DNA of 64,000 nt from Aquimarina sp. MAR_2010_214 (GTDB taxonomy: Bacteria; Bacteroidota; Bacteroidia; Flavobacteriales; Flavobacteriaceae). A program made the translations under genes and the position numbers. Positions 9,918 through 18,367 of this stretch are shown piece by piece (position 1 is the first letter of the stretch; each line of letters starts with the position of its first letter). Location of the stretch: NCBI RefSeq assembly GCF_002846555.1, contig NZ_PJMS01000001.1:5105501-5169500 (forward strand), written 5' to 3'. The notes beneath the pieces were generated by a model. It saw only the letters and a program-made list of their open reading frames with translations, did no database searches and was not told the origin of the DNA.

Positions 9918-10235
9918 TTAATCTTCTATGATTTCACCTTCCCAATTCATAAAGCCGCCAACCAAATTATATGTAGTTTCGAACCCCATTTGATTCATCA
10001 ACATACATGCCTGAGCACTACGCGCTCCAGAACGGCAATATACATAGTAATTTTTAGCCTTATCCAGCTTTCCTATTTCATCAAGAAAACCTTGCCCTTG
10101 ACGAATGTCTACATTGAGCATATTAGGTATATACCCATCCTCTACTTCTTCTTCTGTTCTTACATCTAAAATTACTGCATTATTGTCATTAGCAATTTGT
10201 TCTTGCCATTCTTCTTGAGTGATATCTTCTGCCAT
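9918..10235 (-). CDS. Cytosolic rhodanese-like protein
   Basis: 105 residues, one rhodanese domain without signal peptide: AVILDVRTEEEVEDGYIPNMLNVDI and the active-site loop VYCRSGARSAQA with its Cys. Small single-domain rhodaneses act as sulfurtransferases in the cytosol (GlpE type). The adjoining lipoprotein rhodanese is a paralogue for the other side of the membrane. Confidence 0.9.
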   Translation of the reverse strand: MAEDITQEEWQEQIANDNNAVILDVRTEEEVEDGYIPNMLNVDIRQGQGFLDEIGKLDKAKNYYVYCRSGARSAQACMLMNQMGFETTYNLVGGFMNWEGEIIED

Positions 10236-10355
10236 TATAAAATATATTCTACTAAAATTGAATTTTTATTTTTTAATATTCCTTTACAAATATAATGAGT
10301 AGTTCATTAATTGTATTAAAACTACACCTTCAATTTATTAAAAATTAGGAAAATA

Positions 10356-10982
10356 CTATACCTTAATACTACAACCGATAGCTTTTGTGATTTCTACAGG
10401 AACTTTTTTTCCTTCTAATAGAGCATTCACAGCATCTTCAACATATTTCTGATCAGCAGCTGATGCATCCTTATAGTTATTATCAATAGTCCCTATATAT
10501 CGAACGATATTACCTTTCGGTGTTTTCTCTAAGATATACACATGAGGAGTTTTTGTTGCTCCGTATTGAGGGTATATTTTTTGTCCATCATCAAATAAAT
10601 ATGGAAAAGTAAACCCTTTCTCTTTTGCTCTTATCTTCATATTATCAAAACTATCATCTGGATAAGATTTTGAATCATTAGGGTTTATAGCCACAACAGG
10701 GTATCCTTTTGCTTTAAAAGTAGCATCTAATGCTATTATTCTATCTTCATAAGCCACAGAGTATGGGCAATGATTACATGTGAAAACGACAATAAATCCT
10801 TTGGCATCCTTATAATCTGCCAATGATATCAATGTATTATCTACGTTTTTAAGTTTAAAGTCTGTAGCGACATCCCCTATCGAATATCCTCCTTCAATTT
10901 TGGCACCAGATACTTTATCCAAAGCAAATGCACTTATTGCTATTACAAAAGCTACTCCAACCAGGATTTTTAAAGTTTTCAT
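10356..10982 (-). CDS. Exported thioredoxin-fold protein (redoxin family)
   Basis: 208 residues. An N-terminal hydrophobic segment (ILVGVAFVIAISAFAL) looks like a signal peptide or anchor. The redoxin domain follows: IGDVATDFKLKNVDNTLISL, then VVFTCNHCPYSVAYEDR with a CxxC motif (CNHC) and the cis-Pro region ATKTPHVYIL. This arrangement matches the periplasmic thiol/peroxidase-like proteins often annotated as thioredoxin family protein. A 121-nt gap separates it from the rhodanese; it is probably in one unit with the TlpA-like gene upstream (38-nt gap). Exact reaction unknown. Confidence 0.85.
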   Translation of the reverse strand: MKTLKILVGVAFVIAISAFALDKVSGAKIEGGYSIGDVATDFKLKNVDNTLISLADYKDAKGFIVVFTCNHCPYSVAYEDRIIALDATFKAKGYPVVAINPNDSKSYPDDSFDNMKIRAKEKGFTFPYLFDDGQKIYPQYGATKTPHVYILEKTPKGNIVRYIGTIDNNYKDASAADQKYVEDAVNALLEGKKVPVEITKAIGCSIKV

Positions 10983-11020
10983 TGGTTTAATTTTTATTAC
11001 TCTTTACTTTACATCAATCT

Positions 11021-11548
11021 TTACAGCATTTTTTTAAGCTCTTTTTCTAATTCATTATAAGTAAAAGATCTTTCATAAAAATTACTGTCTCCATCTTTAT
11101 ATATTATCGTTGCAGGGATAGAACCCGACCAGTTACTATTAACTTTAGGAATCCAAGTATTTGCATCAGGATCATCTAGTAATATTACTTTGCTTCCTAT
11201 CTTCTGTTTTCTAACAAAAGGAATTAATTTAGATTCTACTTGAGTGGGTAAATCCAAACTTACCAAAATCACCTCTACTTTATTCTTAGGATATCGACTA
11301 TTGATCAACTCAAAATAAGGCAGCTCGGCCACACATGGTTTACACCATGTAGCCCAAAAATTAATGACTCTTATTTTTCCATCATTAATATTTAATAATG
11401 GTTTAAAACTCTTAAAATCATATACAGGTATTTCTATACCTTTACTCTCGAAAACATCAGTTGCATCAAGAGCCACAGTCTGCTGCTCTCCTTTACAATT
11501 TGTAAAAAGTACAATAAATACGGTATATAAAATTAATCTTGACATCAT
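11021..11548 (-). CDS. TlpA-like thiol-disulfide oxidoreductase, lipoprotein
   Basis: 175 residues. Type II signal peptide with the Cys in LFTNCKG. The thioredoxin fold has the active site WATWCKPCVAE (CxxC = CKPC) and the cis-Pro motif GSIPATIIY. TlpA/ResA-like proteins reduce disulfides of extracytoplasmic proteins. Two adjacent Met codons open the frame (11548 and 11545). It diverges from the MarR gene across a 240-nt spacer. Confidence 0.9.
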   Translation of the reverse strand: MMSRLILYTVFIVLFTNCKGEQQTVALDATDVFESKGIEIPVYDFKSFKPLLNINDGKIRVINFWATWCKPCVAELPYFELINSRYPKNKVEVILVSLDLPTQVESKLIPFVRKQKIGSKVILLDDPDANTWIPKVNSNWSGSIPATIIYKDGDSNFYERSFTYNELEKELKKML

Positions 11549-11756
11549 ACTAATGTATCAAAACCATTGATAATGCAAAAGAAAATTAACAAGGTTTCTA
11601 TATTTTATCTAAATATTTTCAGAATTTTTCACAATTGTTCAACTCAAAATCATGATATTTTTTCCAAATGGCAATAATACTATTAAACCTGATCTTTAAA
11701 TTCGAATTTAACAAAGAATTAATAACATTTTATAATTTCTCAAATAAAAATTAATA

Positions 11757-11775
11757 TACATTTGTATATACAAAT
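11757..11775 (+). promoter_or_regulatory. Promoter -7 box overlapped by a perfect 16-bp palindrome (candidate MarR operator)
   Basis: TACATTTG at 11757-11764 fits the Bacteroidetes -7 consensus TAnnTTTG. It is overlapped by ATTTGTATATACAAAT (11760-11775), a perfect palindrome just ahead of the MarR gene. A MarR dimer bound there would cover the promoter, so autorepression of the marR-yceI unit is likely. The -7 box also argues that the TTG at 11762 is not the start of translation. Confidence 0.6.
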
Positions 11776-11788
11776 ATTGTACGAACAA

Positions 11789-12250
11789 TTGAATATAGAA
11801 AAGATCATAAAAACAGATATTGAACTTCCGTTACCCAAAAAAGTTGTAATAAATTTATTATATACTGAAAATTGGATAATGGATAAAATCAATATCGAAT
11901 TAAAAACTTATGATATTTCTCTTCAACAGTTTAATGTGTTGCGGATTTTAAAAGGTCAAAAAGAAAAACCTGCCAATCTCTCTACTATACAAGAAAGAAT
12001 GGTTACCAAAATGAGTAATACTACAAGATTAGTGGATAAACTTATTAGTAAAGGTTATGTAAAACGAATAACTTGTAAATCTAATCGAAGAAAAGTAGAA
12101 ATTACGATTACACAACAAGGAAAAGTTTTTCTTGATGAAATAAATCCCATAATGGATGAATTTGAAAATAGAATTACTTCAAATTTTTCTACAAAGGAGC
12201 TCGCTCAATTAAATGAATTATTAAATAAGTTCAGAAATTATAACTCATAA
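11789..12250 (+). CDS. MarR-family transcriptional regulator
   Basis: 153 residues from the TTG at 11789 (LNIEKIIKTDIELPLPKK). The open frame extends to a TTG at 11762, but that codon lies in the promoter. An ATG further in (11879, MDKINIEL) would remove the first dimerisation helix. The winged-helix part runs about 65-125: NLSTIQERMVTKMSNTTRLVDKLISKGYVKR as recognition helix region and CKSNRRKVEITITQQG as wing. It precedes yceI by 32 nt, a pairing common in Flavobacteriia. Ligand unknown. Confidence 0.85.
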   Translation: MNIEKIIKTDIELPLPKKVVINLLYTENWIMDKINIELKTYDISLQQFNVLRILKGQKEKPANLSTIQERMVTKMSNTTRLVDKLISKGYVKRITCKSNRRKVEITITQQGKVFLDEINPIMDEFENRITSNFSTKELAQLNELLNKFRNYNS

Positions 12251-12282
12251 ATACTATTACTAATTAATTTTTTAAAATAATC

Positions 12283-12849
12283 ATGAAAACTAGACTTAAA
12301 TCATTATTCTTAGCAATTGCAGTAATTGCAACAACATCTGCTTTTGCACAAAAAAAAGAGATCAAAACTTCAGAAAGTACAATTAACTGGACAGGTAAAA
12401 AAGTTACCGGATCTCATACAGGAACACTTAATCTATCTGAAGGCTTTTTAGTATTTGATGGTGACAAAATTACAGGAGGTGAGTTTACAGTAGATATGAC
12501 TACACTTGCCGTTACTGATCTTGAAGCTGGAAAAGGGAAAGAAAAACTTGAAGGACATTTAACCTCTGATGATTTCTTCGGCATCGCAAATCATAAAAAA
12601 GCAAAATTAGTTGTTACAAAAACTAAAAAAACAGATAAAGGTCATATCATAGCCGGAGACCTTACCATCAAAGGAAAAACAAACCCTATTAAATTTCTTC
12701 TAGCTGTAAATGGTCATACCGCATCAGCAACACTTAAAGTTGACAGAACAAAGTATGATATCAAATATGGATCAGGAAGTTTCTTTGATAACTTGGGTGA
12801 TAAAACGATCAGCGACGAATTCGAATTAGCGGTTACATTAAAAATGTAA
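12283..12849 (+). CDS. YceI-family periplasmic lipid-binding-like protein
   Basis: 188 residues with a type I signal peptide (MKTRLKSLFLAIAVIATTSAFAQ). The mature part is a YceI lipocalin-like barrel: STINWTGKKVTGSHTGTLNL at the start, HLTSDDFFGIANHKKAKL in the middle and VDRTKYDIKYGSGSFFDNLG near the end, all typical. YceI proteins bind isoprenoid-type lipids and are stress-induced. Probably co-transcribed with and controlled by the MarR gene upstream. Confidence 0.93.
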   Translation: MKTRLKSLFLAIAVIATTSAFAQKKEIKTSESTINWTGKKVTGSHTGTLNLSEGFLVFDGDKITGGEFTVDMTTLAVTDLEAGKGKEKLEGHLTSDDFFGIANHKKAKLVVTKTKKTDKGHIIAGDLTIKGKTNPIKFLLAVNGHTASATLKVDRTKYDIKYGSGSFFDNLGDKTISDEFELAVTLKM

Positions 12850-12880
12850 TTTTTTATAGCCTCGAATTATAATTAATTTA

Positions 12881-12888
12881 TATATTTG
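12881..12888 (+). promoter_or_regulatory. Predicted trp operon promoter (-7 box)
   Basis: TATATTTG matches the flavobacterial TAnnTTTG -7 element and lies 17 nt upstream of the leader-peptide ATG, giving a very short 5' leader before translation, as expected for attenuation control. Confidence 0.55.
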
Positions 12889-12904
12889 AACCAACAAAGA
12901 AAAA

Positions 12905-12967
12905 ATGAAAACAATCTTAACAAATAATTGGTGGTGGTCATCTCAAAACGAAAACGTCGTGAGATAG
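12905..12967 (+). CDS. trpL: trp operon leader peptide with three consecutive Trp codons
   Basis: A 20-residue ORF, MKTILTNNWWWSSQNENVVR, too short for usual gene finders. Codons 9-11 (12929-12937) are TGG TGG TGG, an improbable run in this AT-rich DNA and a hallmark of an attenuator leader. It lies directly in front of a strong terminator and trpE. Stalling at the Trp codons under tryptophan shortage would decide which RNA hairpin forms downstream. Confidence 0.9.
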   Translation: MKTILTNNWWWSSQNENVVR

Positions 12968-13030
12968 CTCCTATCATTGTGTTAAGTAAACATATCAAAG
13001 GCTTGTCGAATCACGACAAGCCTTTTTTTT
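12957..13030 (+). terminator. trp attenuator: terminator with mutually exclusive antiterminator arm
   Basis: Terminator: AAAGGCTTGTCG / CGACAAGCCTTT hairpin (12997-13022) followed by a T8 run. The 3' side, TCACGAC (13011-13017), is also perfectly complementary to GTCGTGA (12957-12963), which overlaps the last codons of the leader ORF. A ribosome stalled at the Trp codons leaves 12957-12963 free to capture the terminator's 3' arm, so transcription continues. A ribosome reaching the stop codon masks it and the terminator forms. This two-state reading is my inference from the pairing. Confidence 0.8.
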
Positions 13031-13072
13031 GTTCCATAAACAGAGGCTGTAATTAAAAAATTAAACCGTAAA

Positions 13073-14470
13073 ATGACTTTTAAATTAACCACACATTTCA
13101 AACAAATCCTGGCAGATACATTTACTCCGGTAAGTGTTTATCTAAAAATCAGAGATCGTTTCCCTAATAGTCTATTATTAGAAAACAACGATTATAGAGG
13201 TAGTGAAAATAGTTTTTCTTACATCTGCTGTAATCCAATAGCCAATATCAAAGTAGAAAACGAAATTATTTATCAGTCCTTTCCCGATAAGAGTATCGAA
13301 GAAATACCTATAACAGAAAGCACTAACATCGCCGAGATTATTGAGCAATTTGGTAAAAAATTTGTAACCTCAAAAAGTAAATTCAAATTCATAAACAATG
13401 GCCTTTTTGGTTATATCTCCTATGATGCTGTTCGATATTTTGAAGATATCTCTATTACTAAAAAAGAAGAAGGTTTACATATACCCGACATACAATACAC
13501 AGTATATCAAAATATAATTGCTATTAGTAATTTCACTAATGAAGCCTATATTTTTGCACACTGTTATGAATCAGAAAGCAATATTTCCGAAATAGAATCT
13601 TTGCTTAAAGTTAAAAATTTTGCATCCTATAATTTTACTACTGTTGGTGATACTACTTCTAACCTCAATGATGAACAATATAAAGAACACGTAACCCTAG
13701 CCAAAAAACATTGTCATCGCGGAGATGTATTTCAACTAGTATTATCCAAACGTTTTTCTCAAAAATTTAAAGGAGATGAATTTAATGTCTATCGTGCATT
13801 ACGTAGTGTTAACCCCTCTCCCTACCTGTTTTACTTTGATTATGGTGATTTCAAAATATTTGGTAGTTCTCCCGAAGCACAACTAGTGGTAAAAGATGAT
13901 ATTGCCGAGATTCACCCGATTGCAGGAACTTTTAAACGTACCGGGAATGACGAGCAAGATGCAGAATTAGCAAAAAAACTGGCGGTTGATGAAAAAGAAA
14001 ATGCAGAGCACGTGATGTTGGTGGATCTGGCTCGTAATGACCTAAGTAGAAATGGAAATAATGTAACTGTAGAAACCTATAGAGAAGTTCAGTTTTATTC
14101 TCATGTGATCCATCTGGTTAGTAAAGTAACTAGTAAAAAACATAAAGACACTACCACTATGCAAGTAGTAGGAGACACTTTCCCGGCAGGTACATTAAGT
14201 GGTGCACCAAAACATATGGCTATGCAGCTTATCGAAAAATACGAAAACGTAAATCGCGATTTCTATGGGGGAGCTATTGGTTTTATGGATTTTTCGGGAA
14301 ACTTTAATCATGCGATCATGATTCGAACGTTTCTAAGTAAAAATCACAAATTACACTGGCAAGCAGGAGCCGGATTGGTTAATGAATCAAATGAAGAAAA
14401 CGAATTACAAGAGGTATATAATAAACTAGGAGCACTAACAAAAGCATTAAAAATAGCAGAAGAAATATAA
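13073..14470 (+). CDS. trpE: Anthranilate synthase component I
   Basis: 465 residues. The chorismate-binding domain fills the C-terminal two thirds: HCHRGDVFQLVLSKRF, NPSPYLFYFDYGDFKIFGSSPE, IHPIAGTFKRTG, DEKENAEHVMLVDLARNDLSR, AGTLSGAPK and YGGAIG are family signatures. The N-terminal LLENNDYRG corresponds to the LLES feedback-inhibition region for tryptophan. With TrpG it converts chorismate and glutamine to anthranilate, the first step of the pathway. It follows the attenuator by 43 nt. Confidence 0.97.
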   Translation: MTFKLTTHFKQILADTFTPVSVYLKIRDRFPNSLLLENNDYRGSENSFSYICCNPIANIKVENEIIYQSFPDKSIEEIPITESTNIAEIIEQFGKKFVTSKSKFKFINNGLFGYISYDAVRYFEDISITKKEEGLHIPDIQYTVYQNIIAISNFTNEAYIFAHCYESESNISEIESLLKVKNFASYNFTTVGDTTSNLNDEQYKEHVTLAKKHCHRGDVFQLVLSKRFSQKFKGDEFNVYRALRSVNPSPYLFYFDYGDFKIFGSSPEAQLVVKDDIAEIHPIAGTFKRTGNDEQDAELAKKLAVDEKENAEHVMLVDLARNDLSRNGNNVTVETYREVQFYSHVIHLVSKVTSKKHKDTTTMQVVGDTFPAGTLSGAPKHMAMQLIEKYENVNRDFYGGAIGFMDFSGNFNHAIMIRTFLSKNHKLHWQAGAGLVNESNEENELQEVYNKLGALTKALKIAEEI

Positions 14471-14477
14471 GGGTGTT

Positions 14478-14540
14478 TCCCCAATTACTTGGGGTCGGGC
14501 TATTCGCGCTACAGGGTAGCTAGCTTCTATCCCTAACACA
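14478..14540. repeat. REP-like palindromic element between trpE and trpG
   Basis: The perfect hairpin CCCCAATTACTTGGGG (14479-14494) is followed by GGTCGGGCTATTCGCG and a second imperfect hairpin AGGGTAG / CTATCCCT. The segment is richer in G+C than its surroundings and of a type seen interspersed in flavobacterial genomes. As an intercistronic palindrome it may tune mRNA stability or be a mobile REP/MITE copy. Confidence 0.5.
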
Positions 14541-14588
14541 AAAAAATAATAACGTGTAAAAAACTCTGAAACCCTAAAAGAAAAAACA

Positions 14589-15161
14589 ATGAATACAAAA
14601 ATATTAGTAATAGACAATTACGATTCATTCGTATACAACTTGGTTCATTATCTAGAAGATCTTGGTTGTGAGGTTATCGTAAAACGTAATGACCAATTAC
14701 GATTAGAAGATGTAGAAGCATTTCAAAAAGTCTTATTATCTCCAGGTCCGGGAATCCCAGATGAAGCCGGTTTATTAAAAGAGATCATCCGTAAATATGC
14801 AGATACCAAAAGTATTTTCGGAGTTTGCCTAGGACAACAGGCCATCGGAGAAGTTTTTGGTGGTAATATAATCAACCTCAACGATGTATATCACGGTGTA
14901 GCAACCAATGTAACAGTATCAGTTACCGATGAATCTCTTTTTGAAGGACTTGATACCAATTTTAATGTAGGGAGATATCACTCCTGGGTAGTAGCAGATA
15001 AAGATTTACCCGATTGCCTGCAAGTGACTTCATATGATGAAAACGGACAAATCATGTCCCTGCGTCATAAAGAATTAGACGTTCGCGGAGTACAATTTCA
15101 TCCAGAATCTGTATTAACTCCCGACGGAAAAAAGATATTAGAAAACTGGATAAAAAACTAG
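14589..15161 (+). CDS. trpG: Anthranilate synthase component II (glutamine amidotransferase)
   Basis: 190 residues, class I amidotransferase. The nucleophile Cys80 sits in FGVCLGQQAIGE and the His171/Glu173 pair in VQFHPESVLTP. The N-terminal LVIDNYDSFVYNLVHYLEDLG is typical of TrpG/PabA. It supplies ammonia to TrpE. It could also serve p-aminobenzoate synthesis, as some TrpG proteins do, but the operon context favours tryptophan. Confidence 0.96.
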   Translation: MNTKILVIDNYDSFVYNLVHYLEDLGCEVIVKRNDQLRLEDVEAFQKVLLSPGPGIPDEAGLLKEIIRKYADTKSIFGVCLGQQAIGEVFGGNIINLNDVYHGVATNVTVSVTDESLFEGLDTNFNVGRYHSWVVADKDLPDCLQVTSYDENGQIMSLRHKELDVRGVQFHPESVLTPDGKKILENWIKN

Positions 15162-15167
15162 ATATAA

Positions 15168-15205
15168 ACCTTTAAGGTTTTAAAAACCTTGAAGGTCTTA
15201 AAAAC
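15168..15205. repeat. Palindromic intercistronic repeat between trpG and trpD
   Basis: Overlapping inverted repeats: ACCTTTAAGGT, and AGGTTTTAAAAACCT with an AAGGTC tail. A short AT-rich palindrome of the kind scattered through flavobacterial genomes; function unknown. Confidence 0.4.
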
Positions 15206-15213
15206 ATAATATC

Positions 15214-16209
15214 ATGAAAAAATTACTCAACCGATTAATCAATCACGAAACCATCTCTAAAGAAGAGGCCAAAGGTGTTTTGGTAAATATCTCTAAAGGA
15301 GAATACAATCAAAGTCAGATTGCATCATTTCTCACCGTATATATGATGCGTAGTATTACGATCGAAGAATTAGAAGGTTTTAGAGATGCATTACTAGAGC
15401 TTTGTATTGCTATAGATCTAAGCGAGTATAATCCCGTAGATCTTTGTGGTACTGGTGGTGATGGTAAAGATACCTTTAATATCTCAACACTTTCTTCTTT
15501 TGTCTCGGCAGGAGCCGGAATCAAAGTCACCAAACATGGGAACTACGGAGTTTCTTCAACATGTGGTAGTTCTAATGTAATGGAGCATTTGGGGATTAAA
15601 TTCAGTAATGATAAAGACTTTTTGAAACGTAGTATCGATGAAGCTGGGATATGTGTATTGCATGCCCCGTTATTTCATCCTGCGATGAAAAATGTCGCTC
15701 CGATACGTAGAGAATTAGGGGTAAAAACCTTTTTCAATATGCTTGGACCTATGGTAAATCCGGCATTTCCTAAAAATCAAATCGTAGGAGTTTTTAACCT
15801 GGAACTAGCGAGAATGTATGGGTATCTGTATCAAAATACAGATAAAAAATTCACTATTATCCATGCACTGGATGGATACGATGAGATTTCACTAACCGGA
15901 AACACAAAAACAATTTCTAATACTACCGAAGGAATGCTTTCGCCATTAGATTTTGGAGTGCCACTATTGAAACAAGAAGATATTTACGGAGGAGATTCTA
16001 TCGAAGCATCTGCTGCCATATTTATGAATATCTTGAGCGGTAAAGGAACCGAAGCACAAAACAACGTAGTCTGTGCCAATGCAGGAATGGCTATCGCAAC
16101 AGTAGAAGGTCTCGAACCAAAACAAGGGTTCGAAAAAGCAAAAGAATCACTACTTTCTGGAAAAGGATTAATAGCACTAAAAAAAGTTCAGGAATTAAGT
16201 AAGAATTAA
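15214..16209 (+). CDS. trpD: Anthranilate phosphoribosyltransferase
   Basis: 331 residues. The PRPP/anthranilate site motifs are visible: DLCGTGGDGKDTFNIST (GTGGD loop), KVTKHGNYGVSSTCGSSNVME (KHGN) and APLFHPAMKNVAPIRRELGVKTFFNMLGP. It transfers the phosphoribosyl group to anthranilate. Start ATG at 15214, 52 nt after trpG. Confidence 0.97.
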   Translation: MKKLLNRLINHETISKEEAKGVLVNISKGEYNQSQIASFLTVYMMRSITIEELEGFRDALLELCIAIDLSEYNPVDLCGTGGDGKDTFNISTLSSFVSAGAGIKVTKHGNYGVSSTCGSSNVMEHLGIKFSNDKDFLKRSIDEAGICVLHAPLFHPAMKNVAPIRRELGVKTFFNMLGPMVNPAFPKNQIVGVFNLELARMYGYLYQNTDKKFTIIHALDGYDEISLTGNTKTISNTTEGMLSPLDFGVPLLKQEDIYGGDSIEASAAIFMNILSGKGTEAQNNVVCANAGMAIATVEGLEPKQGFEKAKESLLSGKGLIALKKVQELSKN

Positions 16210-16276
16210 AATAATTTATCACTCCAGTACTTCAGCTGGGATTTATAAATACATCAAAGAAATTCAATTTAATAAA

Positions 16277-16798
16277 ATGAAAGTCGAAACATACAAAATC
16301 ACAGGCTGGAAAGAGAAAGAAACCGGGCTACTTATTAGCGAAAATGAAGATTGGATTTTGGTTAAACATATACCCGTTGATTATGTCATTGATGGATATA
16401 AATTGTATAGAAAAAGTGCTGTACAAAAAAGGAAGTCAAAATCAAAAGAAGATAAGATTTCTAGAGTGTTACAACTTAAAAATGTTAAAACAAACAAACC
16501 TGATACTTTTTCATTTGGAAGCGCACTTGAAATTCTTAAATGGTCTGAAGAAAAATATGATGTATTCGAATTTCAGGATACCGAAGCAGAATTATTTTAC
16601 GGAAAATTAAACAGAGTAATTGGAGATATGTTTCATATTGATTTGATAACATCTAATGGGCGGGTCGAAAAGGACTATGATTACGATTTCTTAACTGATG
16701 ATATTATTGCGATTACTTTTGAAACTGATTATTTTGAATCTGTTCGATTACTAATGAATGATGAACTAAAAAAAGAAGGAAAACTAAATATTGTTTAA
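16277..16798 (+). CDS. Uncharacterised protein inserted in the trp operon
   Basis: 173 residues, no signal peptide or membrane segment, rich in charged residues. The N-terminal part (WKEKETGLLISENEDWILVKHIPVDYVIDGYKLYRKS) looks like a small beta barrel; a Lys/Ser-rich linker (RKSKSKEDK) follows, and a second beta-rich half ends FETDYFESVRLLMNDELKK. I do not recognise a named family. It lies between trpD and trpC on the same strand with 67- and 81-nt gaps, so it is co-transcribed with the pathway but shows no sign of being a Trp enzyme. Probably a lineage-specific passenger. Confidence 0.7.
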   Translation: MKVETYKITGWKEKETGLLISENEDWILVKHIPVDYVIDGYKLYRKSAVQKRKSKSKEDKISRVLQLKNVKTNKPDTFSFGSALEILKWSEEKYDVFEFQDTEAELFYGKLNRVIGDMFHIDLITSNGRVEKDYDYDFLTDDIIAITFETDYFESVRLLMNDELKKEGKLNIV

Positions 16799-16879
16799 TA
16801 GACACAATATTTATTATATGCCTCACTAAAAAATAAGGTATTAAAATGAATGTAGCCAACAAACAACCATCAACCATAA

Positions 16880-17665
16880 ATGAACATACTAGATAAAATA
16901 ATAGCAGATAAATATAAAGAAGTTGAACTCAAAAAAAGTTTAATTCCTATCAAACAATTAGAGAACTCTGTTTTGTTTGATCGTCAAACAAATTCATTAG
17001 CCAAAGCTTTACAGAATAGTGATACTGGTATCATTGCAGAACACAAACGTAGATCTCCTTCTAAATCTGTAATTAATCAAAAAGTAAGTGTACAAGATGT
17101 GGCAGATGGGTATCAAAATGCAGGAGCTTGTGGAATGTCGGTGCTATCAGATGGCAAGTATTTTGGAGGATCTTTAGAAGATCTTTTACTTGCCAGAGCA
17201 ACAGTACAAATGCCTTTGCTACGTAAAGAATTTATCATCGATGAATATCAATTATTAGAAGCCAAAGCTCATGGAGCCGATGTAATCTTATTAATTGCAG
17301 CCGTTTTATCACGCGATGAGATCAAATCTTTATCCCAGTTTGCCAAAAGCTTATCACTCGATGTATTATTAGAAGTTCATAACCAGGGCGAATTGCAAAA
17401 ATCAATCATGCCATCTTTGGATATGCTGGGTGTAAATAATCGAAATCTAAAAACATTCGAGGTGAGTACAGATATTAGTAAAACACTAAGTACTCAAATC
17501 CCGGATGATTTTGTAAAAGTTTCAGAGAGTGGCATTAGTTCTATTGAAGCTATAAAAGACCTAAAACAATATGGATATAAAGGTTTCCTTATCGGTGAAA
17601 ACTTTATGAAAACCGAAAACCCCGGAGCCAGTGCTGTAGAATTCATAAAAGATCTAAAGAAATGA
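16880..17665 (+). CDS. trpC: Indole-3-glycerol-phosphate synthase
   Basis: 261 residues, TIM barrel. IIAEHKRRSPSKS carries the catalytic Lys loop, LLRKEFIIDEYQLLEAKAHGADVILLIAA the second catalytic strand, and LGVNNRNLKTFEV and VSESGISS the phosphate-binding strands. It closes the indole ring. Its stop overlaps the trpF start by 4 nt (ATGA), so the two are translationally coupled. Confidence 0.97.
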   Translation: MNILDKIIADKYKEVELKKSLIPIKQLENSVLFDRQTNSLAKALQNSDTGIIAEHKRRSPSKSVINQKVSVQDVADGYQNAGACGMSVLSDGKYFGGSLEDLLLARATVQMPLLRKEFIIDEYQLLEAKAHGADVILLIAAVLSRDEIKSLSQFAKSLSLDVLLEVHNQGELQKSIMPSLDMLGVNNRNLKTFEVSTDISKTLSTQIPDDFVKVSESGISSIEAIKDLKQYGYKGFLIGENFMKTENPGASAVEFIKDLKK

Positions 17666-18339
17666 AACTGAAAGTCTGTGGGATGAAATATCATGAAAAT
17701 ATAAAAGCTGCAGCAGCGCTGAAACCAGACTATCTCGGCTTTATTTTCTATGAAAACTCTCCCAGAAATTTTGAAGGAGAAATTCCAAAATTACCGGATC
17801 ATATCAATAAAGTGGGGGTTTTTGTTAATGAGTCAATAAATCAAGTTGTTTCAAAAATTGCTAAACACAGTTTAGATGCTATACAACTTCATGGAGATGA
17901 GAGTCCCGAATATTGCAAGGCGTTAAAGGAAGTAGAACTGTCTCTTCCGGTTAGTAAAAATGGAAAAGAAATTGGTTTTGAACGCTATAATTTCGAAGTG
18001 TGGAAAGTATTTTCTATCAAAGACCAATTTGATTTTAAGGTATTGCAACCTTATGAAGGTGTGGTAGATTATTTTCTCTTTGACACTAAAGGAAAAGAAA
18101 AGGGAGGCAATGGATATACTTTTGATTGGAGTGTCTTAAAAGGCTACCCCTCTTCTACTCCATTCATTTTAAGTGGCGGTATTGGACTTGATGAAATAGA
18201 AGCTGTTGTATCTTTTCAGGAGAGCCCAGAATCTAAATATTTACATGCTATTGATGTAAATAGCAAATTCGAAAGTGAGCCAGGATTAAAAAAAACAGAA
18301 AATCTCGAAAAATTTATAAAGCGTGTCATTTCAACATAA
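17662..18339 (+). CDS. trpF: Phosphoribosylanthranilate isomerase
   Basis: 225 residues, TIM barrel. It begins MKLKVCGMKYHENI with the catalytic Cys in KVCGM; YLGFIFYENSPR, AIQLHGDESPEYC, FLFDTKGKEKGGNGYTFDW and FILSGGIG are typical, and the catalytic Asp is in AIDVNSKFES. It works between TrpD and TrpC although it is encoded after trpC, as is common. Confidence 0.96.
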   Translation: MKLKVCGMKYHENIKAAAALKPDYLGFIFYENSPRNFEGEIPKLPDHINKVGVFVNESINQVVSKIAKHSLDAIQLHGDESPEYCKALKEVELSLPVSKNGKEIGFERYNFEVWKVFSIKDQFDFKVLQPYEGVVDYFLFDTKGKEKGGNGYTFDWSVLKGYPSSTPFILSGGIGLDEIEAVVSFQESPESKYLHAIDVNSKFESEPGLKKTENLEKFIKRVIST

Positions 18340-18367
18340 ACGTAATGACAACCAAAAACTACAGAAA

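Noticed and set aside
18323..18367. ATG at 18323 as start of trpB
   Set aside because: It lies inside trpF and adds residues not found in TrpB; the ATG at 18368 begins with conserved sequence.
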